37,990 nucleotides of DNA from Bradyrhizobium sp. LHD-71 (GTDB lineage Bacteria; Pseudomonadota; Alphaproteobacteria; Rhizobiales; Xanthobacteraceae). Within the stretch, counting starts at the first letter, position 1. Each line of letters starts with the position of its first letter. The position numbers and the translations under genes are program-made. Location: positions 1 to 37,990 of the forward strand of contig NZ_JAVIFX010000049.1 in assembly GCF_031157255.1 (NCBI RefSeq), in the 5' to 3' direction. Below the pieces are notes generated by a model. It saw only the letters and a program-made list of their open reading frames with translations. It was not told the DNA's origin and searched no databases. Below are positions 1 to 8,577 of the stretch, piece by piece.

Positions 1-293
1 ACTTTCGCTGGCTTCGCCCGGTTCGTGCGAACTGTCGCCCGGACATGCACTTGGACCGTCCGTCCGTCGTACCGGCGTCTTTCCTTCAGGCATCACACGG
101 ATTTCTCCGGCGCTTTCCAAAGGCCCAGCATCGTAACGGCCATCGCATCCCGCTCCGCATCGATAAGACGACCGCGACGCGCCCTTTCATTGGAGCGGGA
201 CGGGAGGAGAATATTCTGGCTCCGTGAAGACGCAAGAGTAATTTCTGAAAAAACGAATTCGCCTGTGAACATCCTGTGCGTATCGTCTCGCTC
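1..293. other. Intergenic region, no gene recognised
   Basis: No reading frame here has plausible composition, a ribosome binding site or a recognisable protein. The overlapping open frames on both strands look like chance frames in GC-rich DNA. The left neighbour gene is outside the window. Confidence 0.5.
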
Positions 294-480
294 GTCATTG
301 CGAGCGCAGCGAAGCAATCCAGCGCTGAGCCTGACGCAACCGCTGTACTGGATTGCCGTGCCGCCATAGGCGAGCGAAGCGACGCCGTTCTTCGAACGGC
401 TATGGCTCGCAATGACGGAGTGCTTCGTCGCTGCGCCTTGCCCCAGCGTAGCCCAAGGGCGAAGCCGGATCGCAATGACG
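294..480. repeat. GTCATTGCGAG-type palindromic repeat, compound copy
   Basis: The stretch starts with GTCATTGCGAGCG and ends with CTCGCAATGAC at about 416, so its ends are inverted repeats. It also contains GAAGCAATCCAG near the left end and a matching CTGGATTGC in the middle. A further half copy ending CGCAATGACG follows to about 480. The same outer sequence bounds repeats at 4246, 7770 and 13519. Repeats of this look are common between genes in Bradyrhizobium and relatives. No coding role is seen. Confidence 0.8.
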
Positions 481-535
481 GAGTTCGTTTGCTGGTCCAG
501 CAAATCGCCTGCTAGAAGTCATCATCCGATCATTC

Positions 536-575
536 GCCCGCGGCCGCCAGACGGCTTCGCGGGCATTTTTGTTTC
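536..575 (+). terminator. Hairpin followed by a T-rich tract
   Basis: GCCCGCG at 536-542 pairs with CGCGGGC at 558-564, followed by ATTTTTGTTT. This has the form of an intrinsic terminator on the plus strand. It lies only ten bases before the terminase start, so it would end transcription from something further left. No gene for it to serve is visible. Confidence 0.5.
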
Positions 576-584
576 GAGCAGACG

Positions 585-2161
585 ATGCCTTCACGAACGA
601 CGAACGAAAGCGCGGCAAGCCTCGGCAATCCCGTGTTCTCGCTCGCGCGGAAACGCAACTCGCGCCAGCTGCTGGCGGCGCAGAGTTTGCGGGCCTTTGC
701 AAGCGCGGTCGAGATTCCCGGCGTACCCGTTCGCTTCGATGACGAGACTTGCGAAGATTTTTATCCGGTCGATGCCGCGTTCGGCAAACACCACCTGCTT
801 TGGCTCGAGTGCCTGCAGCGGGTCGAAGATGGCGAGATCAAGCGGCTGATGGGCCTGATGCCGCCAGGCTCGGCGAAGAGCACGTACACGTCGATCGTCT
901 TTCCGGTGCACGTCATGGGGCGATTTCCGAAGACGCAGGTGATCGTCGCCAACTACGGCAGCGACCTGCCGCGCAAGTGGGGACGCAAGGCGCGAGCCAT
1001 CGTGCGACAGAAGACCTTCAAGAAGATATTCGAGACGACGTTGTCGAAAGAGAGCGCCGCCGCCGCCGAATGGGCGCTGGCGAACGGCTCCGAATATATG
1101 GGCGCGGGCCTGCTCACCGGTATCACCGGCAACCGCGCCGACGGCGTGATCTGGGACGACCTGATCAAGGGCCGCGAGCAGGCGGATTCGGATTTGATCC
1201 GTCAGAAGACATGGGATGCCTATTTCGATGACCTGCTGACGCGCAAGAAGCCGCACGCCTGGGAGATCGGCATCACCACCCGCTGGCACGAGGACGACAT
1301 CGCCGGCCGCATTCTGCCTGAGAGCTACAATGGCGAGAGCGGCTTGATCGATTGCCGCGACGGCAACCGCTGGTACGTCGTCTGCATTCCGGCCGAGGCC
1401 GAGCGCGACGACGATGTTCTCGGCCGCAAGGTCGGCGAACGCATCTGGCCCGAATGGTTCGGCGAGAACCATTTCGCGCCGTTCAAGCGCAACCCGCGCA
1501 CCTGGGCCGCGCTGTACCAGCAGCGCCCTGCGCCGGAGGAGGGCGACTACTTCAAGGCCGACTGGCTGCGCCCGTCGGCGACGTTGCCGCCGCGCGAGCA
1601 TCTGCGCATCTATGGCGGCTCCGACTATGCGGTGACGGCGGGCGGCGGCGATTACACGGTGCATGCCGTGGTCGGTCTCGACGGCGACGGGCGCATGTAT
1701 CTCGTCGACCTGTGGCGGAAGCGGCGGCCGACGAGTGGATCGAGGCGTTCGGCGATCTGGTGCTGAAATGGAAGCCGATCGGCTGGGCGGAAGAGCAGGG
1801 GCAGATCCGGGCCGGTGTCGGCCCGTTCCTCGAAAAGCGCTTGAGCGAGCGCCGGGCCTTTGTCGCGCGCGAGCAGTTTGCCGCGCGCGGCGACAAGGCG
1901 GTGCGCGCGCAATCGATCCGCGGCCGCATGGCGCTGGAGGGGCTTTATGTGCCGGCGGCAGCGCCCTGGCTCGCCGACTTCCGCGCCGAGCTGCTCGGCT
2001 TTCCCGCCGGCCGGCACGACGACCAGGTGGACGCACTCGGCCTCGTCGGCCAGCTGCTCGACCGGATGGTGAGCGCGGCCAAGCCGCAACAGATCGTGCG
2101 GCCGATGCGCGACCGCTGGAATTCAACGCGCGCGGATGCTGCGGGCTGGAAGGTGGTCTGA
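585..2161 (+). pseudogene. Phage terminase large subunit-like gene, frameshifted
   Basis: The protein resembles the ATPase-nuclease that packages phage DNA into capsids. The first frame (585-1766) has a Walker A-like PPGSAKST near residue 93 and a Walker B-like GVIWDD near residue 188. It continues to YLVDLWRK and then runs into unrelated sequence and a stop. The natural continuation AADEWIEAF starts in another frame at 1721 and runs to the stop at 2161, including the acidic HDDQVDALG motif of the C-terminal RNase H-like nuclease. Restoring one G in the AAGCGGCGG stretch at 1719-1727 would give a continuous protein of about 525 residues. No portal, capsid, small terminase or integrase gene is nearby, so this is a solitary remnant or, less likely, a gene with a sequencing error. 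The heptamer is not a typical slippery site, which argues against programmed frameshifting. Confidence 0.8.
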
Positions 2162-2223
2162 ACTGCAGCGTCGGTCGCCTAACGGTCCCGGATTTCGCTT
2201 CGCTCATTCGGAATACTGCCCCC

Positions 2224-2255
2224 GGCAAAACTTGCCAGCTAGGCAAAACCGTGCC
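2224..2255 (+). promoter_or_regulatory. Two ftr-like palindromes (putative FlbD sites) upstream of flgE
   Basis: GGCAAAACTTGCC at 2224-2236 is a perfect inverted repeat (GGCAA, three bases, TTGCC). A second, looser copy, GGCAAAACCGTGCC, lies at 2242-2255. Both resemble the Caulobacter ftr elements bound by the sigma-54 activator FlbD. They lie about 60-90 bp upstream of the -24 element of the sigma-54 site before flgE, which is the usual activator distance. FlbD binding is inferred by analogy. Confidence 0.65.
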
Positions 2256-2311
2256 GGCCTTCTGGGACCGGTCCGCTCGCCCAGTCCGTTGATTTCACTC
2301 ATGTAACCTCA

Positions 2312-2328
2312 CTGGCACATCGCTTGCT
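2312..2328 (+). promoter_or_regulatory. Sigma-54 promoter for flgE
   Basis: CTGGCACATCGCTTGCT has GG at 2314-2315 and GC at 2326-2327, separated by exactly ten bases. It fits the sigma-54 consensus TGGCAC-N5-TTGC(A/T). The expected start is near 2339, giving a leader of about 65 bases before flgE. The ftr-like pair upstream supports activation by an enhancer-binding protein. Confidence 0.8.
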
Positions 2329-2403
2329 CTCCTCCAGCTCGAATGCGGCCTCGCGCATCACGAACTTCCGGACGGCCGCCCGGAAACGAAGCTGGAGACG
2401 GTT

Positions 2404-4230
2404 ATGGGTATCTTCGGGGCACTGACCACGTCGGTCGCGGGCATGCGGGCGCAGTCGTTCGCGCTGGAAAACATCTCCGGCAACATTGCCAACTCGCAGA
2501 CCACTGCGTTCAAGCGGATCGACACGAGCTTCCTCGACCTCATTCCGGACGGCGGCGCCAACCGGCAGCTCGCCGGCAGCGTCACGGCGCAGTCGCGCTC
2601 CACCAACAACGTGCAGGGTGACGTGCAGGCCTCGCAGGTTTCGACGTTCATGGCGATCAATGGCGACGGCTTCTTCTCGGTGCAGAAGCCCGGCGGCTTC
2701 TCCGACAACACGCCGGTGTTCGACGGCGTCGACCGCTACACGCGCCGCGGCGACTTCCAGCTCGACAAGCAGGGCTACCTCGTCAACGGCGCGGGCTACT
2801 ATTTGATGGGCATCCCGGTCGATCCGACCACCGGAAACGTGGTCGGCTCGACGCCGCAAGTGCTGCAATTCCAGAGCGACTTCCTGCCCGCACAGCAGAC
2901 CACGAAAGTGGACTACCGCGCCAACCTCGCGAGCTATCCGCTGACGACCGCACACGACAAGGCCGTGCCCGGCTCCGAGCTGCTGCGTCCGTCGAGCTTC
3001 AGCACCGGCCACAACCCGCTGGCGATCGGAACGCCGGCGCCGACGCATACGGACGCATCGATCACGGGCAGCGCGCAGAGCAATAAGCTTGCCACGCCGA
3101 CGGCGATTTCGGCGACGACGCTGCTTGCGGGGGCCGCAGCCACCAACTCGATCGTGAACAACTTCGTCGATGCCGATACGATCACCGTTAACGGCCTCAC
3201 CATCAACTTTCATAACGGCGGCGGCCATACCGGTTCGGCGGCTGCCGGCACCCTCGATCTCGATCTCAACACCGCCACGGTCGGCGACCTCATGAACGCG
3301 ATCGGCGCGATCACCGGCTGGCCCGCGAGCATCTCCACTGGCGGTGCGATCACGTTGCACACCGGCACGGCGGCCGACCTCTCCATCTCGTCGACCAACA
3401 CCGCAGCCCTCGGCTCACTGGGCTTCACGTCACCGGTCAGCCAGGCGCGTGGCGGCGGCGGCACGCCCGGCACCGGCCAGGTGGTCGGCAACGACCTGCA
3501 AGCGTTCCTCGACGAGTCGATCGCCGGCGGCGCGGTGACCGCCTTCGACGTTGCAGGCTCGCCGGTGAACCTGCAGTTCCGCTGGGCCAAGGTCGACAGC
3601 GCCTCGCTTGGCTCCGGTCATGCCGACAAGTGGAACCTGTTCTATCAGGTCAACGCCAACGCCACCGGCGCGCAGGTCGCCTGGCAGAACGTGAACACGA
3701 ACTTCACCTTCGGCGCCAACGGACAGATGGATCCGCCGGTGGTCTCGCTGAACCTGACGGCGCCGTCGATCAACGGCGTGACGCTCGGCGATGTCTCGAT
3801 CAATTTCGGTGCAGGCGGCCTGACGCAGTTCGCCGACGCCAACGGCAACGTGCAGGTCAACCAGATCGAGCAGGATGGTTTCCCGGCCGGCCAGCTGCAG
3901 TCGGTCTCGGTGAGCGATCGCGGCCGTATCGTCGGCAACTACTCGAACGGCCGTAACCTCGACCTTGCAGAGATCCAGCTTGCAAGCTTCAACGGTCCGA
4001 ACTTCCTGAAGCGCGTCGACGGCGGCGCGTTCGAGGTGACGGACGAGTCAGGCCCCGCGCTCTCCAACGCCTCCGGCCGCATCGTCGGCTCGTCGCTCGA
4101 GGGATCGAACACCGACATTGGCGACGAGTTCACCAAGTTGATCGTCACGCAGCAGGCCTACTCCGCCAACACGCGCGTCATCACCACGTCGAACCAGATG
4201 GTGCAGGACCTGTTGAATATGCTGCGGTGA
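2404..4230 (+). CDS. flgE: Flagellar hook protein FlgE
   Basis: FlgE polymerises into the hook, the universal joint between rod and filament. The N-terminus (MGIFGALTTSVAGMRAQS, then NISGNIANSQTTAFKR) is the rod/hook-family signature, and the C-terminus (TNQMVQDLLNMLR) is the matching helix. At 608 residues it is much longer than the roughly 400 of enteric FlgE. The extra length is mid-protein, where residues about 255-350 form a flagellin-IN-like module (DTITVNGLTINF up to AALGSLGF) that closely resembles modules in the two flagellins downstream. A GGAGACGG ribosome site sits just before the ATG. It is the first gene after the sigma-54 promoter at 2312 and is followed by flgK and flgL. Confidence 0.96.
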   Translation: MGIFGALTTSVAGMRAQSFALENISGNIANSQTTAFKRIDTSFLDLIPDGGANRQLAGSVTAQSRSTNNVQGDVQASQVSTFMAINGDGFFSVQKPGGFSDNTPVFDGVDRYTRRGDFQLDKQGYLVNGAGYYLMGIPVDPTTGNVVGSTPQVLQFQSDFLPAQQTTKVDYRANLASYPLTTAHDKAVPGSELLRPSSFSTGHNPLAIGTPAPTHTDASITGSAQSNKLATPTAISATTLLAGAAATNSIVNNFVDADTITVNGLTINFHNGGGHTGSAAAGTLDLDLNTATVGDLMNAIGAITGWPASISTGGAITLHTGTAADLSISSTNTAALGSLGFTSPVSQARGGGGTPGTGQVVGNDLQAFLDESIAGGAVTAFDVAGSPVNLQFRWAKVDSASLGSGHADKWNLFYQVNANATGAQVAWQNVNTNFTFGANGQMDPPVVSLNLTAPSINGVTLGDVSINFGAGGLTQFADANGNVQVNQIEQDGFPAGQLQSVSVSDRGRIVGNYSNGRNLDLAEIQLASFNGPNFLKRVDGGAFEVTDESGPALSNASGRIVGSSLEGSNTDIGDEFTKLIVTQQAYSANTRVITTSNQMVQDLLNMLR

Positions 4231-4245
4231 TGGGGGCGAGTGGCC

Positions 4246-4333
4246 GTCATTGCGAGGAGCGCAGCGACGAAGCAATCCAGCGCAGCGATTGCCGCGACCT
4301 CAGACTGGATTGCTTCGCTTCGCTCGCAATGAC
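4246..4333. repeat. GTCATTGCGAG palindromic repeat between flgE and flgK
   Basis: An 88 bp near-perfect inverted repeat begins GTCATTGCGAGGAGCG and ends CGCTCGCAATGAC. Internal arms GAAGCAATCCAG and CTGGATTGCTTC also pair. It can fold into one long hairpin. It sits in the 156-base gap between hook and hook-filament junction genes, so it could attenuate or stabilise the transcript. It closely matches the copy at 7770-7857. Confidence 0.88.
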
Positions 4334-4386
4334 GGTCTTCGCTACTCACTGCTCACTACTCGTTCAATTGAAATGAGCACTCCACC

Positions 4387-6252
4387 ATGAGCCTCAGCCA
4401 AGCTCTCGCCTCTGCGATGTCCGGCCTGCGCGCCAATCAGATTGCGCTCGGGCTCGTCTCGTCCAACGTCGCCAACGCCGAAACGCCCGGCTATATCAAG
4501 AAGACGTCCAACCAGGTCGCCATCTCGTCGGGCGAGTTCGGCGCCAGCGTGCGCGTCGCCGGCATCAACCGCGAGCTCGACCTGTACCTGCAGCGCCAGC
4601 TTCGCACCGAGATGGCGGGCGCCGCCTACGCAAATGTCCGCTCCGACTTTCTGGCGCAGCTGCAGTCGATCTACGGCACGCCCGGATCGGCCGGAACCTT
4701 GGAGAGTGCCTTCAATTCGCTGACCACTGCGGTGCAGGCGCTATCCACCAGCTCCGACTCGCAGTCGGCGCGCATCGCGGTGATCAACGCGGCGCAATCA
4801 CTGGTGCAGCAGCTCAATTCGATGACGCGCGGCATCCAGACGCTGCGCGGCAACGCCGAAGCTGGCCTGAGCGGCGCAGTGAACACCGCCAACAATGCGA
4901 TGCAGCAGATCGCCAACATCAACGTGCAGCTCCTGCGCGGTGGGCAGACCGACGGCGCTGCTGCAGAGTTGCTCGACCAGCGCGACCGCTATATCGACCA
5001 GCTGTCGGAGCTGATGGACGTGCGCGTCATCACCAACGATAACGGGCAGGTCAATATCTTCACCAATTCGGGCGTACAGCTCGTCGGCGCCGAGGCCTCG
5101 CAGCTGTCGTTCAATGCGCAAGGCACCGTCACGGCGAACACGCTGTGGAGCGCCGATCCGGCGCAAAGCAACCTCGGTTCGATCACCGTCAACTTCCCGC
5201 ATGGCGGGAGCATGGATCTGTTCGCGGCGAACACGTTTCGCTCCGGCAAGATCGCAGCCCTCGTGGAATTGCGCGACCAGACGCTGGTAGAGGCGCAGGC
5301 GCAGCTCGACCAGTTCGCCGCAGCGCTTGCGAGCGCGCTTTCCGACAAGACCGTGGCCGGTACAGCGGCAAGCTCCGGCGCGCAGACGGGCTTCGATCTC
5401 GACCTGTCAGGCTTGCAGAACGGCAACGTCGTCAGCCTGACCTACACGAATACGGTCACGGGCGCGCAGCACAAAGTGTCGATCGTGCGCGTCGACGACG
5501 CCTCGGTGCTGCCGCTGCCGAACACCGCCACCAACGATCCGAACGACCAGGTCATCGGCATCGATTTCTCCGGCGGCATGGCTTCGGTCGCCTCGCAGCT
5601 CAATGCGGCGCTTGGTGGCGCAAATATTTCCTTTTCGGCGTCAGGCTCGACCCTGACCGTGCTCGACGACGGCGCGGCCGGGCGGTCGGATATCAATGCC
5701 GTGTCGGCGCGGATCACGCTCTCCTCGGTGAGCGGTACGGACGCGCAGCTTCCCCTGTTCAAGGATGCCGGCAATCTCTACACCGGCGCCTACCTCGGCA
5801 CGGGCGCGCAGGTCCAGGGATTCGCCGGCAGGATCGCGCTGAATACCGCGATCCTCAATGATCCATCGAAGCTCGTTCAGTTTTCGTCTGGCACGGCAGC
5901 TGGCGATACGACCCGACCGGATTTCATCTACGCCCAGCTCACCGCCGGCTCGTATTTCTATTCGCCGGAAGCCGGCCTCGGTACCACGACGTCGCCGTTC
6001 AAAGGCACGCTGCTCAGCTTCGCGCAGCAGTTTGTCAGCGCGCAGGGCGAAAAGGCCAGCGCCGCCAAGATGCTGGCGGAAGGCCAGCAGGTTGTGATGA
6101 GCACCCTGCAGCAGAAGTTCGCGGAAAATTCCGGCGTCAACATCGACGATGAGATGGCCCATCTCCTGGCGCTGCAGAACGCGTATGCAGCGAATGCGCG
6201 GGTGATGAGTGTCGTCAAGGAAATGTACCAGGCGCTGATGCAGGTGATGTAA
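4387..6252 (+). CDS. flgK: Flagellar hook-associated protein 1 FlgK
   Basis: FlgK forms the first junction ring between hook and filament. The N-terminus (MSLSQALASAMSGLRANQ, then SSNVANAETPGYIKK) and the C-terminal helix (ALQNAYAANARVMSVVKEMYQAL) are diagnostic. The 621-residue length is within the family range. A mid-protein module (about residues 340-440, around NGNVVSLTYTN to ITLSSVSG) has the flagellin-IN look also seen in its neighbours. The gene follows flgE after a palindromic repeat, and flgL starts 21 bases after its stop, so flgK and flgL are almost certainly cotranscribed. No strong promoter is visible directly before it. Confidence 0.95.
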   Translation: MSLSQALASAMSGLRANQIALGLVSSNVANAETPGYIKKTSNQVAISSGEFGASVRVAGINRELDLYLQRQLRTEMAGAAYANVRSDFLAQLQSIYGTPGSAGTLESAFNSLTTAVQALSTSSDSQSARIAVINAAQSLVQQLNSMTRGIQTLRGNAEAGLSGAVNTANNAMQQIANINVQLLRGGQTDGAAAELLDQRDRYIDQLSELMDVRVITNDNGQVNIFTNSGVQLVGAEASQLSFNAQGTVTANTLWSADPAQSNLGSITVNFPHGGSMDLFAANTFRSGKIAALVELRDQTLVEAQAQLDQFAAALASALSDKTVAGTAASSGAQTGFDLDLSGLQNGNVVSLTYTNTVTGAQHKVSIVRVDDASVLPLPNTATNDPNDQVIGIDFSGGMASVASQLNAALGGANISFSASGSTLTVLDDGAAGRSDINAVSARITLSSVSGTDAQLPLFKDAGNLYTGAYLGTGAQVQGFAGRIALNTAILNDPSKLVQFSSGTAAGDTTRPDFIYAQLTAGSYFYSPEAGLGTTTSPFKGTLLSFAQQFVSAQGEKASAAKMLAEGQQVVMSTLQQKFAENSGVNIDDEMAHLLALQNAYAANARVMSVVKEMYQALMQVM

Positions 6253-6273
6253 AGCAGTCATTGTGAGGAAGAA

Positions 6274-7767
6274 ATGGCAATCAACGGGATCGGTCTTCGC
6301 TCGACATTGAGCGGCAATGCGCTGTTGAACGTTCGCGCGCAGCTCGAGGATTTGTCGCGGCAGCTTGGGACAGGCAAGAAGTCGGAGACCTATGCGGGGC
6401 TCGGCGTCGATCGCAGCTTTGCGATAGGCCTGCGCGCGCAGCTCGGCAATCTCGCGAGTTACAAGGATACGATCGCCAATGTGAACACGCGGCTCGAGAT
6501 CGGCAACTCGGTGCTGCAACGGATGATCGACATCGGCAGCAACATCAAGACGTCGGCCTCGGGATCTTCGACACAGCTCGAGAACACCGGGCAGACGATG
6601 TCGCAGGTCCGCGCGCGCGACTCGCTCGCCGAAATGCTTCAGCTCCTGAACACCCAGTCCGGCGACCGCTACCTGTTTTCGGGGCGCGCCACCGATACGC
6701 CGGCTGTGGCATCGATCGGCGATATTCTCGAAGGCAACGGCGCGGCCGCCGGCCTGAAGCAGATCATTGCCGAACGGAAGGCCGCCGATGTCGGCGCCTC
6801 CGGCCTCGGCAGGCTGGCGATCTCCGCACCGACGGCCACGTCGGTGGCGATCGCGGAGGAGGCCGATCCGTTGCCGTTCGGCATGAAGCTGAATGCAATT
6901 ACGTCGTCACTGACGGGCGCGACGGTGGTCGGTCCGACCGGCACGCCGCCGGCGATCAGCGTCGATTTTGCCGCCAATCCGAATGCGGGCGACAAGGTGA
7001 AGTTCACCTTCGACCTGCCAGACGGGACCACGGAAGTGATCGAGTTGACGGCAACCACATCGACGCCCGCCGGCGCGGGCGAATTCACGATCGGCGCCAC
7101 GCCCGACGCGACGGCGGCGAACTTCCAGGCGTCGCTGACGACGGCGGTCGGCAAGCTCGCGAACTCGTCACTTGTGGCAGCGTCTGCTTTTGCGGCCTCG
7201 GACAACTTCTTCTCATCGTCGCCGCCGCTGCGCGTCGGCGGAACGCCGCCCAATACGGCGACGACGCTGGTGGCGGGCACGCCTGCGAATACCGTGTCGT
7301 GGTACACTGGCGAAGCAGGGGCGGATCCGGCGCGCGGCACGGCCGTGGCGCGGATCGACGATCAGATCACGGTGCAGTACGGCGCGCGCGCCAATGAACA
7401 AGGCTTGCGCTGGCAGCTGCAGGTCGTTGCGACGTATGCCGCGGTGACGACGTCGTCGACCGATCCCAGCGCGCGCGACCAGGTGCAGGCGCTCAACGAT
7501 CGCACAGCGGCCAAGCTCGCGCCGCAGTTCGGCCAGCAGTCGATCCAGGACATTCAATCCGAGCTTGCCGGCGTGCAGGGCGCCATGGACGCCGCCTCCG
7601 ACCGGCAGAAGCTCACCACGACGATGACCCAGACCATGCTCGACGGTGTCGAGGGAGTCTCGAAGGAGGAGACGATCGCGCAGATTCTGGCGCTGCAGAC
7701 GAACCTGGAGGCGTCATACCAGGTGACGTCGATGCTCTATCAGACGAGTCTGGTGAAGTTTATCTAA
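6274..7767 (+). CDS. flgL: Flagellar hook-associated protein 3 FlgL (flagellin-like)
   Basis: FlgL makes the second junction ring, on which the filament grows. The N-terminal flagellin-type helices (LLNVRAQLEDLSRQLGTGKK, then YAGLGVDRSFAIGLRAQLG) and the C-terminal helix ending TSMLYQTSLVKFI are typical of the alphaproteobacterial form. GDRYLFSGRATDTPAV is the usual FlgL signature. At 497 residues it is longer than the roughly 320 of enteric FlgL. The extra part (about residues 235-315) includes a beta-rich module beginning GDKVKFTFDLPDGTTE. A GAGGAAG ribosome site precedes the ATG. It is the last forward gene of the flgE-flgK-flgL group and converges with flbT across a palindromic repeat. 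Confidence 0.92.
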   Translation: MAINGIGLRSTLSGNALLNVRAQLEDLSRQLGTGKKSETYAGLGVDRSFAIGLRAQLGNLASYKDTIANVNTRLEIGNSVLQRMIDIGSNIKTSASGSSTQLENTGQTMSQVRARDSLAEMLQLLNTQSGDRYLFSGRATDTPAVASIGDILEGNGAAAGLKQIIAERKAADVGASGLGRLAISAPTATSVAIAEEADPLPFGMKLNAITSSLTGATVVGPTGTPPAISVDFAANPNAGDKVKFTFDLPDGTTEVIELTATTSTPAGAGEFTIGATPDATAANFQASLTTAVGKLANSSLVAASAFAASDNFFSSSPPLRVGGTPPNTATTLVAGTPANTVSWYTGEAGADPARGTAVARIDDQITVQYGARANEQGLRWQLQVVATYAAVTTSSTDPSARDQVQALNDRTAAKLAPQFGQQSIQDIQSELAGVQGAMDAASDRQKLTTTMTQTMLDGVEGVSKEETIAQILALQTNLEASYQVTSMLYQTSLVKFI

Positions 7768-7769
7768 CC

Positions 7770-7857
7770 GTCATTGCGAGGAGCGAAGCGACGAAGCAAT
7801 CCAGCGCGGCATTCGCGGCAGACTCAGACTGGATTGCTTCGCTACGCTCACAATGAC
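7770..7857. repeat. GTCATTGCGAG palindromic repeat between flgL and flbT
   Basis: This 88 bp inverted repeat has the same ends and internal arms as the copy at 4246-4333. It fills the gap between the stops of two converging genes, with 2 bases left on the flgL side and 3 on the flbT side. That position fits a bidirectional transcript end. Confidence 0.88.
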
Positions 7858-7860
7858 GAT

Positions 7861-8277
7861 TCACGCCGATTTGAGCGTCGGCGCTTCCGCCCGTGCAAGC
7901 TCCAGCAGCTCCTTCTCGTAGGCGATCAACTTCTTCGCTTCCTTCAGCGCCCTGTAGAGGTCGCCTTCGAGAATGAGGTTGTTGATGCCTTCGATGATCG
8001 CCCAGGAGCTCGGCTCGACCGTCAGCATGTCTTTCAGCAGCGTAAAATAGGTGGGGTGGTGTTCCTTCGGATCGGGCGACAGGTACATCAGCTGGACCGC
8101 GAGATAGATCAGTTTCGCGGGCGTGTCGGCCGTCGCCGGCGTCAGGATGTCTTTCTCGCGCAGCACCGGCGTGTTCTCGCCCTCGATCAGCAGGCGTGCG
8201 CGCTGGTCCACATTGGTGATGACGCACGAGCCGATAATGATGCGCTCGTTCGGCTTCAGTTCGACTTTGAGTGCCAT
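7861..8277 (-). CDS. flbT: Flagellin mRNA regulator FlbT
   Basis: FlbT in Caulobacter binds the 5' leader of flagellin mRNA and lowers its stability until the hook is complete. The 138-residue protein starts MALKVELKPNERIIIG and contains NHVD-like ITNVDQRARLLIEGE and the LYLSPDPKEHHPTYF-type stretch expected of the family. The open frame extends 41 codons further upstream. The ATG at 8277 is chosen because an AGGAGAG ribosome site lies directly before it and the family starts there. It diverges from the first flagellin gene across a 300-base gap. FlaF, its antagonist in Caulobacter, lies beyond the flagellins at 12194. Confidence 0.93.
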   Translation of the reverse strand: MALKVELKPNERIIIGSCVITNVDQRARLLIEGENTPVLREKDILTPATADTPAKLIYLAVQLMYLSPDPKEHHPTYFTLLKDMLTVEPSSWAIIEGINNLILEGDLYRALKEAKKLIAYEKELLELARAEAPTLKSA

Positions 8278-8577
8278 CTCTCCTGCCTTTCGATTGCCAA
8301 AAGCGAAGCCCGAGGCGCTCGCTCCGTTTTCCGTTCCGGCCCCGCTGCGATCCTTCGCCAGTATAGTTAATGTTCGGTGAATGGGCGTTTTCGCCTGCAT
8401 TTCGCGGCCTTTGCGCGCCGTGGCGGCGTGCGGGCGTGTCCTGATCGCGCGCCCGACGGGCCTTCGGGTTCCACCGCTTCACCGTTTCTTTAAGGCTTGA
8501 ACAGAATGCTTCGCGGGCTACGCCGGCCGAAAGCCGGATGAACGCGCGTTAGAGTACACACCAGAAAGGTATGAGTT
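8278..8577. promoter_or_regulatory. Divergent flbT/flagellin control region
   Basis: This gap must hold the promoters for flbT (reverse) and the first flagellin gene (forward). A CtrA-like box with one mismatch, TTAA-N7-TGAA, lies at 8367-8381. A small hairpin, CCGGC-CGAAA-GCCGG, lies at 8523-8537, about 40 bases before the flagellin ATG. It would be in the mRNA leader and is a candidate FlbT target by position. An AAAGG ribosome site lies at about 8564-8568. No sigma-54 site of the quality seen before flgE was found. Confidence 0.4.

Noticed and set aside
1719-1727. Programmed frameshift in the terminase
   Set aside because: AAGCGGCGG is not a slippery X-XXY-YYZ sequence and no downstream stimulatory structure was evident.
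585-2161. A prophage or gene transfer agent cluster
   Set aside because: No portal, capsid, protease, tail or integrase gene is in the window; flagellar genes follow directly.
591-2246. A 551-codon minus-strand frame opposite the terminase gene
   Set aside because: Composition is Arg/Ala/Pro-rich with no family signature, and the plus strand carries clear terminase motifs.
8421-8437. GG-N10-GC match before the first flagellin gene
   Set aside because: Spacing fits sigma-54 but the elements (TGGCGG and GGGCG) miss the consensus, especially TTGC, and no ftr-like palindrome is nearby.
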